Notes under the pieces: model-generated
What the model was told of the DNA's origin: nothing
Database searches by the model: none
The model's input: only the letters and a program-made list of their open reading frames with translations
Made by a program: the position numbers and the translations under genes
Assembly: GCA_002069965.1 (NCBI GenBank)
Contig: MWCI01000001.1
Span: 62,001-126,000, forward strand
Source: Spirochaetes bacterium ADurb.Bin218
GTDB lineage: Bacteria > Spirochaetota > UBA4802 > UBA5550
Direction: 5' to 3'
DNA length: 64,000 nt
Shown: positions 50,026 through 58,561 of the stretch, in pieces
How positions within the stretch are numbered: the first letter of the stretch is position 1
How the letters are laid out: every line of letters begins with the position of its first letter

Positions 50026-50925
50026 ATGTCAAAAGAATTACTATTTGATGAACTACTTGAGATAAGGGAAAATCTCAAAAATAGCATAATCCCCAGTGAA
50101 AAATCCTGGAATCTGCTTAATGAGATAGAGAAAAAAATCAACCTTGACAGAGGGGATAGACAAAAGAGAGAGCTGCCTTTGATTGAAAAAATTTTTGCCA
50201 GCTTCAATCTTCATAATTTTGCAGACTCAACTGCCTTAATTAAAAAGTCATCACCAGTAGTAGAGGTGATCCATCACTGTGGTAGCAATATACTTTTAGC
50301 CGAGACTAAGACCTATCTTGAGGATGATCACTCCTTTTATAATACTATAGATAGTGTAACAATTGCTTCCACTAAATATAATCTTTTTTTTAAAGAATTC
50401 TCTGTTAAAGATGAAAGCTATGCAGTGCTAACATGGACATCATCAAGTTCTTTTGATATTCATAAGCTTGATAGTTTTTGTGATGTTATAAGCGCTTTCA
50501 TAAAACATTCTGCTGTCACTCATAGTTTTTTTTATGATCTTATGGAAAAAATAGATTCTGATTTTCATAATACTCTTGCTCTTTTTAGTAAATCAAGCCC
50601 CAGTATAATTTTAGTTAAGTTTGATTTTATTTTTGAAAATTCCATTAATACATTTATTGGAATTTCAAAATACATCTCCAGTTTTTTAAGGGAGAACACA
50701 GGTGATAATTCTTTTGTTATACCTCTCTCCTTCAGCTCCTATCTCATAATTGCTCCACAGGAGGATGAGTCACTTTTGATAAAGAATTTTATTTCATCAA
50801 AAAAATTGAGCTTTAATTACAAAAATATATTGCTTCCTTATATGGCTTTGAAAATAGATTCCAATTCTTCGTTGTCTATATACGATATATTTGAGGATCT
50901 ATGCAATTTGATGAGATTATCGTAG
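50026..50925 (+). CDS. Unknown protein (299 aa), possibly a degenerate GAF-GGDEF-type protein
   Basis: No family is recognised with confidence. The protein is soluble. Residues about 70-165 could be a GAF-like fold (SPVVEVIHHCGSNILLAET ... YAVLTWTSSSSFDIHKLDSF). Residues about 190-299 have a faint GGDEF-cyclase rhythm: VKFDFIFENSINTFIGISKYI, then SFSSYLIIAPQEDE where GGDEF would be. If so, all catalytic residues are gone. The gene is 15 bases behind folC and its last 9 bases overlap the convergent GpsA-fusion gene. Confidence 0.65.
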   Translation: MSKELLFDELLEIRENLKNSIIPSEKSWNLLNEIEKKINLDRGDRQKRELPLIEKIFASFNLHNFADSTALIKKSSPVVEVIHHCGSNILLAETKTYLEDDHSFYNTIDSVTIASTKYNLFFKEFSVKDESYAVLTWTSSSSFDIHKLDSFCDVISAFIKHSAVTHSFFYDLMEKIDSDFHNTLALFSKSSPSIILVKFDFIFENSINTFIGISKYISSFLRENTGDNSFVIPLSFSSYLIIAPQEDESLLIKNFISSKKLSFNYKNILLPYMALKIDSNSSLSIYDIFEDLCNLMRLS

Positions 50926-53241
50926 ATGTCTTTTAACTATCTCAGCTCTTTGAGATACTGCTTCTTTGTTCAGAGATTCCCAAAAATCCCCTTTTCGCTG
51001 GATCAGCTTATGCTCCAGTAGAAATTTTATACCTCTTGAGGCAATATCCTTATAGCTCCCATCAAATTTTATTGGGTATTCACTTAAAAATCTTTCAACA
51101 TATTTTTTTATCTTATGGGCTTTCAAAAGATGATTTTTTCTATCAAGTAATGCACAGATTATATGATGTGGCAAAATTATTTCATCAGCAATCCATGACT
51201 CTGTTACAACATCTGTTATATCTATACCGGCATTTGCCTCCCTTGTAAAATCAGAAAGAAAAAATAAATCAGAGAATCTCACATGAACTGGTTCGGAAAA
51301 TTCTTTTCTCACTGTGTTTTCATCAAATTTTTCTGGATAGGAAAGCTGGCATGGAACAAGGGCTATTTCAGTTGACTCCTTAAACATAACACGAGTCAAA
51401 ATAGAAAAAAAACTATTATCAACTGGAGATATATCAAAATTTTTTTCGGGATACTCCTCGGGGAAATATAGAAGATTGACTCCATGGGAGATTAAGGTCG
51501 ACAGATATTGAATAACACATTCTCTATACACAGGGTTATTGAATCTTCTTTTATCTATTATAAATCCACCGCTTTTTTTAATCAAATACTTGTGGAGTAT
51601 CCCGCTAATATTTTCAGATGGAACATAAAAACGGGGAAGAGGCAGTTCTTTTTTATATATTGAAAATAAATAGTAAAAGTAGTCCTTTAAATTTTTAAAT
51701 CTTGCAACGTATATGATGTTTACTCTATCCTTAAGATTTTTAATATTTGAAAAATTACCTTTAATTTTTATTTTATTGCGGCTGCCGGTGATTTTATTGA
51801 GAATATATTTGCTATAGGAAAATTTTAGAAAAAGGTTGGAAAAAAAAGAGTTATTATAATCAATGATTTCATCTATATATAGAGCGCTCAGTTTTTTCAC
51901 AAATTTTGGATAGTTATACAGTGTAAGTTCAGATATATAGGCAAATTCATGACCAAGAGAGATTTTGCCGCTTTCTTTTAAATTTTTAGCTGATTCTTTT
52001 AGTTTGGTTATTATATAATTTTTATTTTCAGTTGAATTGTCTTCTCTGGTAAATTTATCAACTACACTTTCAAGAATAATCTTTTTAAAAGCCTTACCCT
52101 TCAGGGTTTCAAGGCCAATCTTTTTCTCTTTTACGTGGAGTTTTGCATAAGAATAGATTTCATTAAATTTTTCTGGATTCTTTATAGTTTCAATTAAAAG
52201 CGACGGTTCTTTTTTGTTAAGAAGAACCTCATAAAGGGATCTATATACAGGTATATCTATTGATTTCTTTGCAGCCAGCTCAATCAAGGGCTCTATTGCA
52301 TAAGCACCCTCTGCAAGATAGTTAAAGTTGCTACTTATCTTCTCAAGGACATATTCAGGTTTAAATTTTAGATAGATTTTATCTGTCCAGGAAAGAGTTG
52401 TTCCCCTCTCCAAAATTTTTGTTGCAACTTCTCTTCCAAAGCGTCTGTTTCTGCTATGTTCGCTTAAGGCTGTAGCAACAAGGTCCCCTGCACCTGCAAT
52501 GTCAATTATAGTTTCTGGCTTTGCACCAAGAGCTGTGCCCAGTTTATACATTTCTTTAAGTGATTCTGCAATTAAGGCTCCCTCAAGATTATCACCACAC
52601 TTTGGCAGAACGCTTATCATACCTGCAGCTATTGCAGCTGGATTTTTTAATGTCCCACCGAGATCTACCCCTATAATATCATCACTTTCCCTGCATTGAA
52701 AGAAATCGCAGTTAATTAGACTCACAAAAATTTTACGATCTGCTTCTGAGTGCGAGGCAACAACTATACAGGTATGAAAGTATTTAGTCACTTCTTCGGC
52801 ATGGCTTGGTCCATAAATGCCAACAACTCTCCCCTTGTAATCGGGAATAATTTGTTCAATAGTTTCTGAGATGGTCAAAATTTCATTGTTGAACTTGCAA
52901 AAACCCTTTGTAAGATAAGATATGGGTATTTTTTCTATTAGCAAATCCCCTACTTTTTTGACTGTATCAGGAATAACCTTTGATGGTGTTGCTATAATAA
53001 GCGCTTCTGAATTTGATATTGCATCTTTTAAATTATTAGTTGCCCACATGTTAGCTGGCAGAGGAACACCAGGTAGGAATTCGCTGTTAACCTTTTTATT
53101 GTTTATGGAGTTTACTGTAGATTTTTCATAAGCCCACATCTTAACAATAATTCCTGGGTGATTTTCTGCTATGACCTTTCCCACAGCAGTTCCCCAGGAA
53201 CCTGCGCCTATGATTGCTATCTGTTTTATTTTTTTTTGCAT
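50917..53241 (-). CDS. gpsA: Glycerol-3-phosphate dehydrogenase (GpsA) fused to a PlsB-like acyltransferase domain
   Basis: Residues 1-355 are NAD(P)-dependent glycerol-3-phosphate dehydrogenase: GAGSWGTA dinucleotide motif, GPSHAEEV, catalytic Lys 200 in LGGTLKNPAAIAAG, and GAGDLVATALSEHSRNRRFG. An insert of about 20 residues lies near 285-305. Residues about 385-774 resemble the PlsB family: GGFIIDKRRFNNPVYRECV (559-577) matches GAFFIRRSF...LY, and FPEEYPE the EGGRSR block. The HxxxxD catalytic motif is lost: the aligned segment reads ARFKNLKDYF (514-523), Asp kept, His replaced by Phe. ATG 53241 (GTG 53244 is an alternative). It follows rpoD by 21 bases. Confidence 0.88.
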   Translation of the reverse strand: MQKKIKQIAIIGAGSWGTAVGKVIAENHPGIIVKMWAYEKSTVNSINNKKVNSEFLPGVPLPANMWATNNLKDAISNSEALIIATPSKVIPDTVKKVGDLLIEKIPISYLTKGFCKFNNEILTISETIEQIIPDYKGRVVGIYGPSHAEEVTKYFHTCIVVASHSEADRKIFVSLINCDFFQCRESDDIIGVDLGGTLKNPAAIAAGMISVLPKCGDNLEGALIAESLKEMYKLGTALGAKPETIIDIAGAGDLVATALSEHSRNRRFGREVATKILERGTTLSWTDKIYLKFKPEYVLEKISSNFNYLAEGAYAIEPLIELAAKKSIDIPVYRSLYEVLLNKKEPSLLIETIKNPEKFNEIYSYAKLHVKEKKIGLETLKGKAFKKIILESVVDKFTREDNSTENKNYIITKLKESAKNLKESGKISLGHEFAYISELTLYNYPKFVKKLSALYIDEIIDYNNSFFSNLFLKFSYSKYILNKITGSRNKIKIKGNFSNIKNLKDRVNIIYVARFKNLKDYFYYLFSIYKKELPLPRFYVPSENISGILHKYLIKKSGGFIIDKRRFNNPVYRECVIQYLSTLISHGVNLLYFPEEYPEKNFDISPVDNSFFSILTRVMFKESTEIALVPCQLSYPEKFDENTVRKEFSEPVHVRFSDLFFLSDFTREANAGIDITDVVTESWIADEIILPHHIICALLDRKNHLLKAHKIKKYVERFLSEYPIKFDGSYKDIASRGIKFLLEHKLIQRKGDFWESLNKEAVSQRAEIVKRHLR

Positions 53242-53262
53242 CACAAAACTTTGTAGTTGTAA

Positions 53263-55029
53263 TTACATATAATCCAGATAATCTTTAAGCTTTCTTGCTC
53301 TGGTGGGGTGACGCAATCTTCTCAGAGCCTTTGCTTCTATCTGCCTGATTCTCTCCCTTGTAACTTTAAATACATATCCAACTTCCTCAAGCGTATGGGC
53401 ATATCCATCATCAAGTCCAAATCTCATTCTTATGACCTTTTGCTCTCTTGCAGGAAGAGTGTTGAGAACAGCCATAATCTGCTCATTTAATAACCTGTGA
53501 GCAGCTGTGTTTGCAGGTGAATCAACATCCTTGTCCTCAATGAAGTCGCCAAGTAATGAGTCCTCTTCTTCGCCCACAGGGGTTTCAAGGGATATAGGCT
53601 CTCTTGCAACATTTTTAACAGCCTTGACTTTTGCAACAGGCCAGCCAAGTCTATCTGCAAGCTCCTCAGGGGTCGGTTCTCTACCAAACTCCTGCTGGAA
53701 TAACCTTGTTTCTCTCATTACTTTATTGATCTGTTCAATCATATGAACAGGAACGCGTATTGTCCTTGCCTGATCAGATATTGCTCTTGTTATTGCCTGA
53801 CGTATCCACCATGTAGCGTAAGTGGAGAATTTATATCCCTTTCGATACTCAAATTTATCAACTGCCTTTATAAGGCCTATGTTTCCTTCCTGAATGAGAT
53901 CAAAAAAGTGCATTCCTCTATTAGCATATTTTTTTGCTATAGAGACAACTAATCTTAAGTTTGCATTTATCAGCTCTTTCTTGGCTCTTTGAATTTTCCT
54001 CTGGCCATAGGCAATTTGCTTCCCCCATTCAAGTATGTCGTCAGCCTCTGCCCCTGCCTCTTGCTCGATCCTGCGGATTTTTCTTTCGTTGTTTCTTATA
54101 TCCTTAACAATCTCAAGCAATTCATCCTTATTTTTGAGTTTCAATTCTTTTATAATAAGATCAATGTCTTCGTCTTTTTCAACTTTTCTTGCAAAGTGTT
54201 TGAGCTCTTTTAAATCCTTGTTATACTTTTCTTCTATTTCTTTGAAAAATTTATAGGTCTCATCAATTCTCTTGACCATTGATTGAATTTTATGGAAAAT
54301 CTTAGAGATCTCCTCTTCGCCTATCTCCAGTTCCTCAATGGCCTGTCGAATTTTTTCTTTTGATTTGGCAATTTCTTCTTTTATCTTCTGGGCCTCTGGT
54401 GAATCTTCTTCATATCGCTTTATTTTATTTTGTAACTTCAAAATTTTGGAGTCTTCATCAATTACTATTTTCATCTTAGCATTGTATTTCTTCTCCAAAT
54501 CAGAGAGGTCAACAGATGAAAAGTAATAGAGCCTATTTATCCTCAATATCTCAGTCAGTTTTATCTTGCCAGAGGTAACCCTTGGATGATTCTTTATAAG
54601 TTCATTTACAAGCAAAGATGAATTGATTACAGCCTTTTCAATGATAATCTCTCCTTCCTCAATTCTCTTTGCTAAATCCACCTCTTGCTCCCCTGACAGA
54701 AGTGACACTTTGCCTATCTCTTTCAGGTAAAGCCTTATGGGGTCATCAACGTGAGAGGTATCATCTGGTGATGCTGCCAGATTTTTCTTAGATGTAGTTT
54801 TCTTTTTACTGATAACATCTGGAGTAACTTTACGAGTAGATTCTTCAACTACATCAATGCCCATCTGATTGAGCAGTATAAAAATATCGTCTATTTTTTC
54901 AGAATTAAGCAACTTATCTGGCAGTATTTCATTTATTTCATCATAGGTGACCTCGTTATTGGCTTTACCAAGCTCAATTAACTTTTTTACTTCTGCAATG
55001 TTTTCAAGAACAAGATCATTTTTACTCAT
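53263..55029 (-). CDS. rpoD: RNA polymerase primary sigma factor
   Basis: Housekeeping sigma-70 of about 588 residues from ATG 55029; an upstream in-frame start at 55080 adds 17 residues without support. An N-terminal region 1.1 is followed by region 1.2 ([20 protein letters not shown]), a charged non-conserved region of some 200 residues, regions 2.1-2.4 ([33 protein letters not shown]), region 3 ([11 protein letters not shown]) and region 4.2 ([20 protein letters not shown]). All promoter-contact parts are intact. It lies between dnaG and the GpsA fusion in one leftward operon. Confidence 0.97.
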   Translation of the reverse strand: MSKNDLVLENIAEVKKLIELGKANNEVTYDEINEILPDKLLNSEKIDDIFILLNQMGIDVVEESTRKVTPDVISKKKTTSKKNLAASPDDTSHVDDPIRLYLKEIGKVSLLSGEQEVDLAKRIEEGEIIIEKAVINSSLLVNELIKNHPRVTSGKIKLTEILRINRLYYFSSVDLSDLEKKYNAKMKIVIDEDSKILKLQNKIKRYEEDSPEAQKIKEEIAKSKEKIRQAIEELEIGEEEISKIFHKIQSMVKRIDETYKFFKEIEEKYNKDLKELKHFARKVEKDEDIDLIIKELKLKNKDELLEIVKDIRNNERKIRRIEQEAGAEADDILEWGKQIAYGQRKIQRAKKELINANLRLVVSIAKKYANRGMHFFDLIQEGNIGLIKAVDKFEYRKGYKFSTYATWWIRQAITRAISDQARTIRVPVHMIEQINKVMRETRLFQQEFGREPTPEELADRLGWPVAKVKAVKNVAREPISLETPVGEEEDSLLGDFIEDKDVDSPANTAAHRLLNEQIMAVLNTLPAREQKVIRMRFGLDDGYAHTLEEVGYVFKVTRERIRQIEAKALRRLRHPTRARKLKDYLDYM

Positions 55030-55089
55030 ATTTCGATTATACCTGCTAAAAAATTTTTTATAAAAAGTAGTATGACACAAAATAAGGCA

Positions 55090-56868
55090 TTAAGTTACTT
55101 TCAAAGAGCCTCTATTATACATATAATTAACAAGTTTTTCCTTTTCACGTCTTAGAATTTCTATTTCTGCAAGATATTCAAGATTGTCACCGCCTGAATT
55201 TTTCATCCTTTCAGTGTATTCTGTAATTTTAGTATCGATAGAGTGTAATTTTAATTTAACATATATTTCTGTATAAGCGGCATTTGGATCTTCTATATTA
55301 CCCGATTCTGAGTATTTTTTTAAAACTCTGCTCAAAAAATCCATTTCTGATCCTTTTTGAAAAAAGTCAAATATTTTATCAGTCTGTAGCTTATTTTCTT
55401 TAGCGTATAGATCAGAAATAGCCCTCATTATATTGCGCGATACATCATCTTTTATTTCTTCAGGTGAAAAATCCAGAAGAAGATTTTCTGCCAGTTCGGG
55501 GTAAAGTAAAACTAACTCAAGTAAATCTCTGTAGAGTTTAGTTTCAGAGTTTAGCTGTTTAGGGATTTCCTCATTTTTTTTCAAAATAGTGATAGAATCA
55601 TTTTTGATATAATTATAAAAGTCACTTCTAACAGCCTCTTCATTTAGTCTTAGAATTTCTGCAACTTTTTTGATATATTCAAAGCGTTTAGTTTCGAATT
55701 TGACTCTTTTTATAACATCAAAGAGTTTTTTTAGTATAACAACTTTATCAAGACCCCTTGTGTTTTTTATGATATTTCCAATCTGAAAATCCACAGGTGC
55801 AATAGCCTTATCTATAATAATCATTAATTCCCTTGGACCGCGGGACATCACAAAATCAAAAGGATCTCCCTCTGGCAGTATGGCTATTTTAACATTAATG
55901 TTAAAGTCCTGAGATATCTCTATGCTTCTTGCAGCAGCCCTCATACCTGCTGAATCAGAATCAAAAAGCAAAACTATCTCTGAGCATAGTTGTGATAGAA
56001 TTTTGACATGATTTTCGGTAAGGGAAGTGCCGAGGGGAGCTACAACATTCTGTATTCCATTGATATGGCATCCAATTACATCTAAATATCCCTCTACTAT
56101 TATTGCTCTATCGGACTCCTTGATCTCATTTGCGGCAAGGTGCAATCCATATAGTATACTCCTTTTTTGAAAAACAGGAGACTCTGGCGAGTTGAGATAT
56201 TTGGGCTGTAAATTATCATCAATAACCCTGCCGCCAAAAGCGATAACATTTCCATTTCTGTCAAAAATCGGGAACATTAATCTATGTCTGAATTTGTCAA
56301 TATAGCCTCCCCTGCTTGATTTGCTTACAAGGCCAATTTTTTCTGCAATCGATAAATCCTGACCATATTTCTTTAACAATAATGAAAATCTGTCCCACTC
56401 ATCAGGTGCATAGCCTATATGAAACTGGGAAAGCTTATCCAAGGTTAGCCCTCTTTTCTCTAAATATTTTACAGCAGGAGTTCCTGCCTCTGATACAATA
56501 AACTCTTTATAAAATTTTAAAGCATGGAGATTGATTTTTTTTATTTTCTCATAGGAATCATCTTCGTTTTTTTCATCAGATACAATAACCCCAACCATCT
56601 CTCCTGCTTTTTTTACACTGTCGATGAATGATATGTTTTCCAGTTTTGAAATTAATGTAAATACATTACCTCCGGCATTGCATCCAAAGCAATGAAAAAT
56701 TTGCTTATCTGGAGATACCACAAAAGACGGTGTATTCTCTTTATGAAAAGGGCAAAGCCCTATGTAGTTTTTACCTTTTTTCTTAAGCGATGGGATATAC
56801 CGTGAGGCTATATCCTCAATCCGTATTCTCTCTCTGATGTAATCTATTTTGTCTTTTGGGATAGTCAA
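55090..56868 (-). CDS. dnaG: DNA primase
   Basis: Makes RNA primers at the replication fork, 592 residues. The CHC2 zinc finger is LCPFHKENTPSF...FHCFGCNAGG near residues 38-67. The catalytic core and Toprim domain show RAIIVEGYLDVIG, APLGTSLTENH and LLFDSDSAGMRAA. The C-terminal helicase-binding domain is poorly conserved, as usual. The start is TTG at 56868; GAAGG lies 12 bases upstream, so the start is not fully certain. rpoD follows, as in the macromolecular synthesis operon of other bacteria, but no rpsU precedes it. Confidence 0.95.
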   Translation of the reverse strand: MTIPKDKIDYIRERIRIEDIASRYIPSLKKKGKNYIGLCPFHKENTPSFVVSPDKQIFHCFGCNAGGNVFTLISKLENISFIDSVKKAGEMVGVIVSDEKNEDDSYEKIKKINLHALKFYKEFIVSEAGTPAVKYLEKRGLTLDKLSQFHIGYAPDEWDRFSLLLKKYGQDLSIAEKIGLVSKSSRGGYIDKFRHRLMFPIFDRNGNVIAFGGRVIDDNLQPKYLNSPESPVFQKRSILYGLHLAANEIKESDRAIIVEGYLDVIGCHINGIQNVVAPLGTSLTENHVKILSQLCSEIVLLFDSDSAGMRAAARSIEISQDFNINVKIAILPEGDPFDFVMSRGPRELMIIIDKAIAPVDFQIGNIIKNTRGLDKVVILKKLFDVIKRVKFETKRFEYIKKVAEILRLNEEAVRSDFYNYIKNDSITILKKNEEIPKQLNSETKLYRDLLELVLLYPELAENLLLDFSPEEIKDDVSRNIMRAISDLYAKENKLQTDKIFDFFQKGSEMDFLSRVLKKYSESGNIEDPNAAYTEIYVKLKLHSIDTKITEYTERMKNSGGDNLEYLAEIEILRREKEKLVNYMYNRGSLKVT

Positions 56869-56899
56869 ATTGATGCCCAGTCCTTCAAGGTTTATTTTT

Positions 56900-56929
56900 A
56901 ATTTACTCCAATGACATTTAATCTGTCAA
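56900..56929 (-). promoter_or_regulatory. Candidate promoter for the dnaG-rpoD-gpsA operon
   Basis: On the minus strand TTGACA (56929-56924) is followed after 18 bases by TAAATT (56905-56900). The start codon of dnaG would be about 25 bases past the expected start site. The 202-base divergent gap also holds a plus-strand TTGACA at 56986-56991 toward the 57071 gene, but with no good -10. Confidence 0.45.
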
Positions 56930-57070
56930 TATTTTGATGTTTTTTATGCAAAATGTAAAATCTTATTTTGCAATTCAAATAATTTTTGACAAATATAGCA
57001 TAAAAAATCAAAGTCCTTCTATTATGATGACGATAGAATAAATAAAATAACAAAAATTTTTGAGGTTGCA

Positions 57071-58063
57071 ATGAAAAAACGCATTTTTTTAATTTCTGCA
57101 GCAGCAGTAGTAGTGCTCCTTTTGGTCGGAGGCTGGATTTTTAATTTTACCAATGCTACGAATACTCCAAATAAAGCTGAAAATGCAGTGGCAGAAACAC
57201 AAAAAGAAAGGGAATATAGCTATCCCAGCTTTTATAAAGGGATATATCTCACAGTTGATTCAGCTTTAAACTTCCAGAAGCTCAAGGGCTTTGTGGAAAA
57301 GGCTAAAATGGCAGATTTAAACACTCTTGTGATTGATGTCCAGAGCTCAAAATTTGCAAAATGCATTGTGCCTGCAGAACATGTTCAATATGTTAAGGAT
57401 AATGGCTTGCATCCAGTTGCAAGAATTGTTATTTTCCCTGATGGGCTTAAAGAGTGGCCTGTTAGTGAGGAATATATAAAGGATAAAATTGATATTGCAG
57501 AAAGTGCATGTAAAAACGGATTCAAAGAAATTCAATTTGATTATATAAGATTTAACGATTCCAATAAAAACAAACATGTGACAATAAAAGAGAGATACGC
57601 CTTTATAGAAAATTTTATATTACGGGTAAAAAAAGAGCTTAAGGCATATAATGTTCGCTATCAGGCTGATATTTTTGGAAGAATTCCTCTTAATCAGGAT
57701 GATATAATAGGCCAGAAAATGGAAAGCATGGATAAGGTCGTTGATATAATCTGCCCTATGGCTTATCCCTCTCACTACACATGGAGCAAAAAGTTGATGA
57801 AGGATCCATATTTTACAGTGCTTCAGACATCAAAAAAAGCAAAGGAAAGAGCTAAAAATGCACAAATTGTAACCTGGATACAAGCGTTCAGAATGAAGCT
57901 CTATGATATTCCTTATGAAAAGTATATTGAGGACCAGCTAAGGGCTGTATATGAGTCAGATATTAAAGGATTTTATATGTGGAATGCCCGTCAAGATTAT
58001 GAAGTGCCAATAAAAGTAGTGATCAATTTTAACAACAAAAAATCCAATATTGCAAAAAATTAG
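57071..58063 (+). CDS. Glycoside-hydrolase-like exported protein (DUF4015 type)
   Basis: A signal anchor (residues about 4-26) is followed by a TIM-barrel-like domain of the DUF4015 putative glycoside hydrolase family. Characteristic parts are YKGIYLTVDSALNFQKLKGF, NTLVIDVQSS, HPVARIVIFPD, FKEIQFDYIRFND, YQADIFGRIPL, DIICPMAYPSHYTW and FYMWNARQDYE. Acidic residues in FDYIRF and ADIFG are candidates for catalysis. The length of 330 fits. The sugar substrate is unknown; cell-surface or periplasmic action is expected. It stands alone, with a terminator just past the stop. Confidence 0.88.
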   Translation: MKKRIFLISAAAVVVLLLVGGWIFNFTNATNTPNKAENAVAETQKEREYSYPSFYKGIYLTVDSALNFQKLKGFVEKAKMADLNTLVIDVQSSKFAKCIVPAEHVQYVKDNGLHPVARIVIFPDGLKEWPVSEEYIKDKIDIAESACKNGFKEIQFDYIRFNDSNKNKHVTIKERYAFIENFILRVKKELKAYNVRYQADIFGRIPLNQDDIIGQKMESMDKVVDIICPMAYPSHYTWSKKLMKDPYFTVLQTSKKAKERAKNAQIVTWIQAFRMKLYDIPYEKYIEDQLRAVYESDIKGFYMWNARQDYEVPIKVVINFNNKKSNIAKN

Positions 58064-58072
58064 CTACTATCT

Positions 58073-58103
58073 AAGCTCTATCCTCTTTTGTTGGATAGAG
58101 CTT
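58073..58103. terminator. Bidirectional terminator hairpin
   Basis: AAGCTCTATCC (58073-58083) pairs perfectly with GGATAGAGCTT (58093-58103), 11 bp with a 9-base loop TCTTTTGTT. It lies between the convergent 57071 gene and the 58103 lipoprotein gene; the last arm base is the first base of the latter's stop codon on the plus-strand numbering. T-runs are short, so strength is uncertain. Confidence 0.65.
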
Positions 58104-58561
58104 TATTCCATAAGAACATTATAAAGCGTTGTTCCCTTTGATGTAGATTCAATAATAATTTTATAAACTACCCCCTCTTTTATATCAACATATATAAAAT
58201 CAGGTTTTGGCTGAAGTATATTATTTAACTTAACATACTTCCCCTGATCCTCATCCAGTACCCATTTTTCTATTTTTACAAGATGCCTGTCTGGCTCAAG
58301 CCTGGTTTCAAAAATCTTTTTTTGAGACTCAAGGGCAATTGTGGTTCTCCCAGAATCAATTTTATCTATATAAACGTTGTAGTAACATCGCCTATCATTT
58401 TCTGGATTGCTTATATCAATGTCAGAGATTATCAGAATAAAATTATTATCAGTTATTTCTTCAGGTTTTTTCGGTTTTTCTTCTTTCTTTATTTGATCTT
58501 TTGAACATGCTAAACTAAAAATTAAAAGCAGGGTCAATATCAATACAAGTTTATCTTTCAT
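58103..58561 (-). CDS. Hypothetical lipoprotein (152 aa)
   Basis: Signal KDKLVLILTLLLIFSLAC with a clear lipobox (SLAC, Cys 19). A Lys/Glu-rich linker follows, then a beta-rich domain (FILIISDIDISN ... YYNVYIDKIDSGRTTIALES ... LVKIEKWVLDED), which may be a small beta-sandwich. No named family is recognised. It overlaps the EPN-repeat lipoprotein gene upstream by 4 bases, so both products are made together and are probably partners at the same membrane. Confidence 0.75.
   Translation of the reverse strand: MKDKLVLILTLLLIFSLACSKDQIKKEEKPKKPEEITDNNFILIISDIDISNPENDRRCYYNVYIDKIDSGRTTIALESQKKIFETRLEPDRHLVKIEKWVLDEDQGKYVKLNNILQPKPDFIYVDIKEGVVYKIIIESTSKGTTLYNVLME

Noticed and set aside
50938-50957. 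Hairpin TATCTCA/TGAGATA at the folC operon end
   Set aside because: A 7-bp stem inside the coding end of the GpsA fusion without a T-run; too weak to call.
55030-55080. Longer rpoD start at 55080
   Set aside because: It adds 17 residues (Lys/Phe/Tyr-rich) not typical of region 1.1; ATG 55029 is the natural start.
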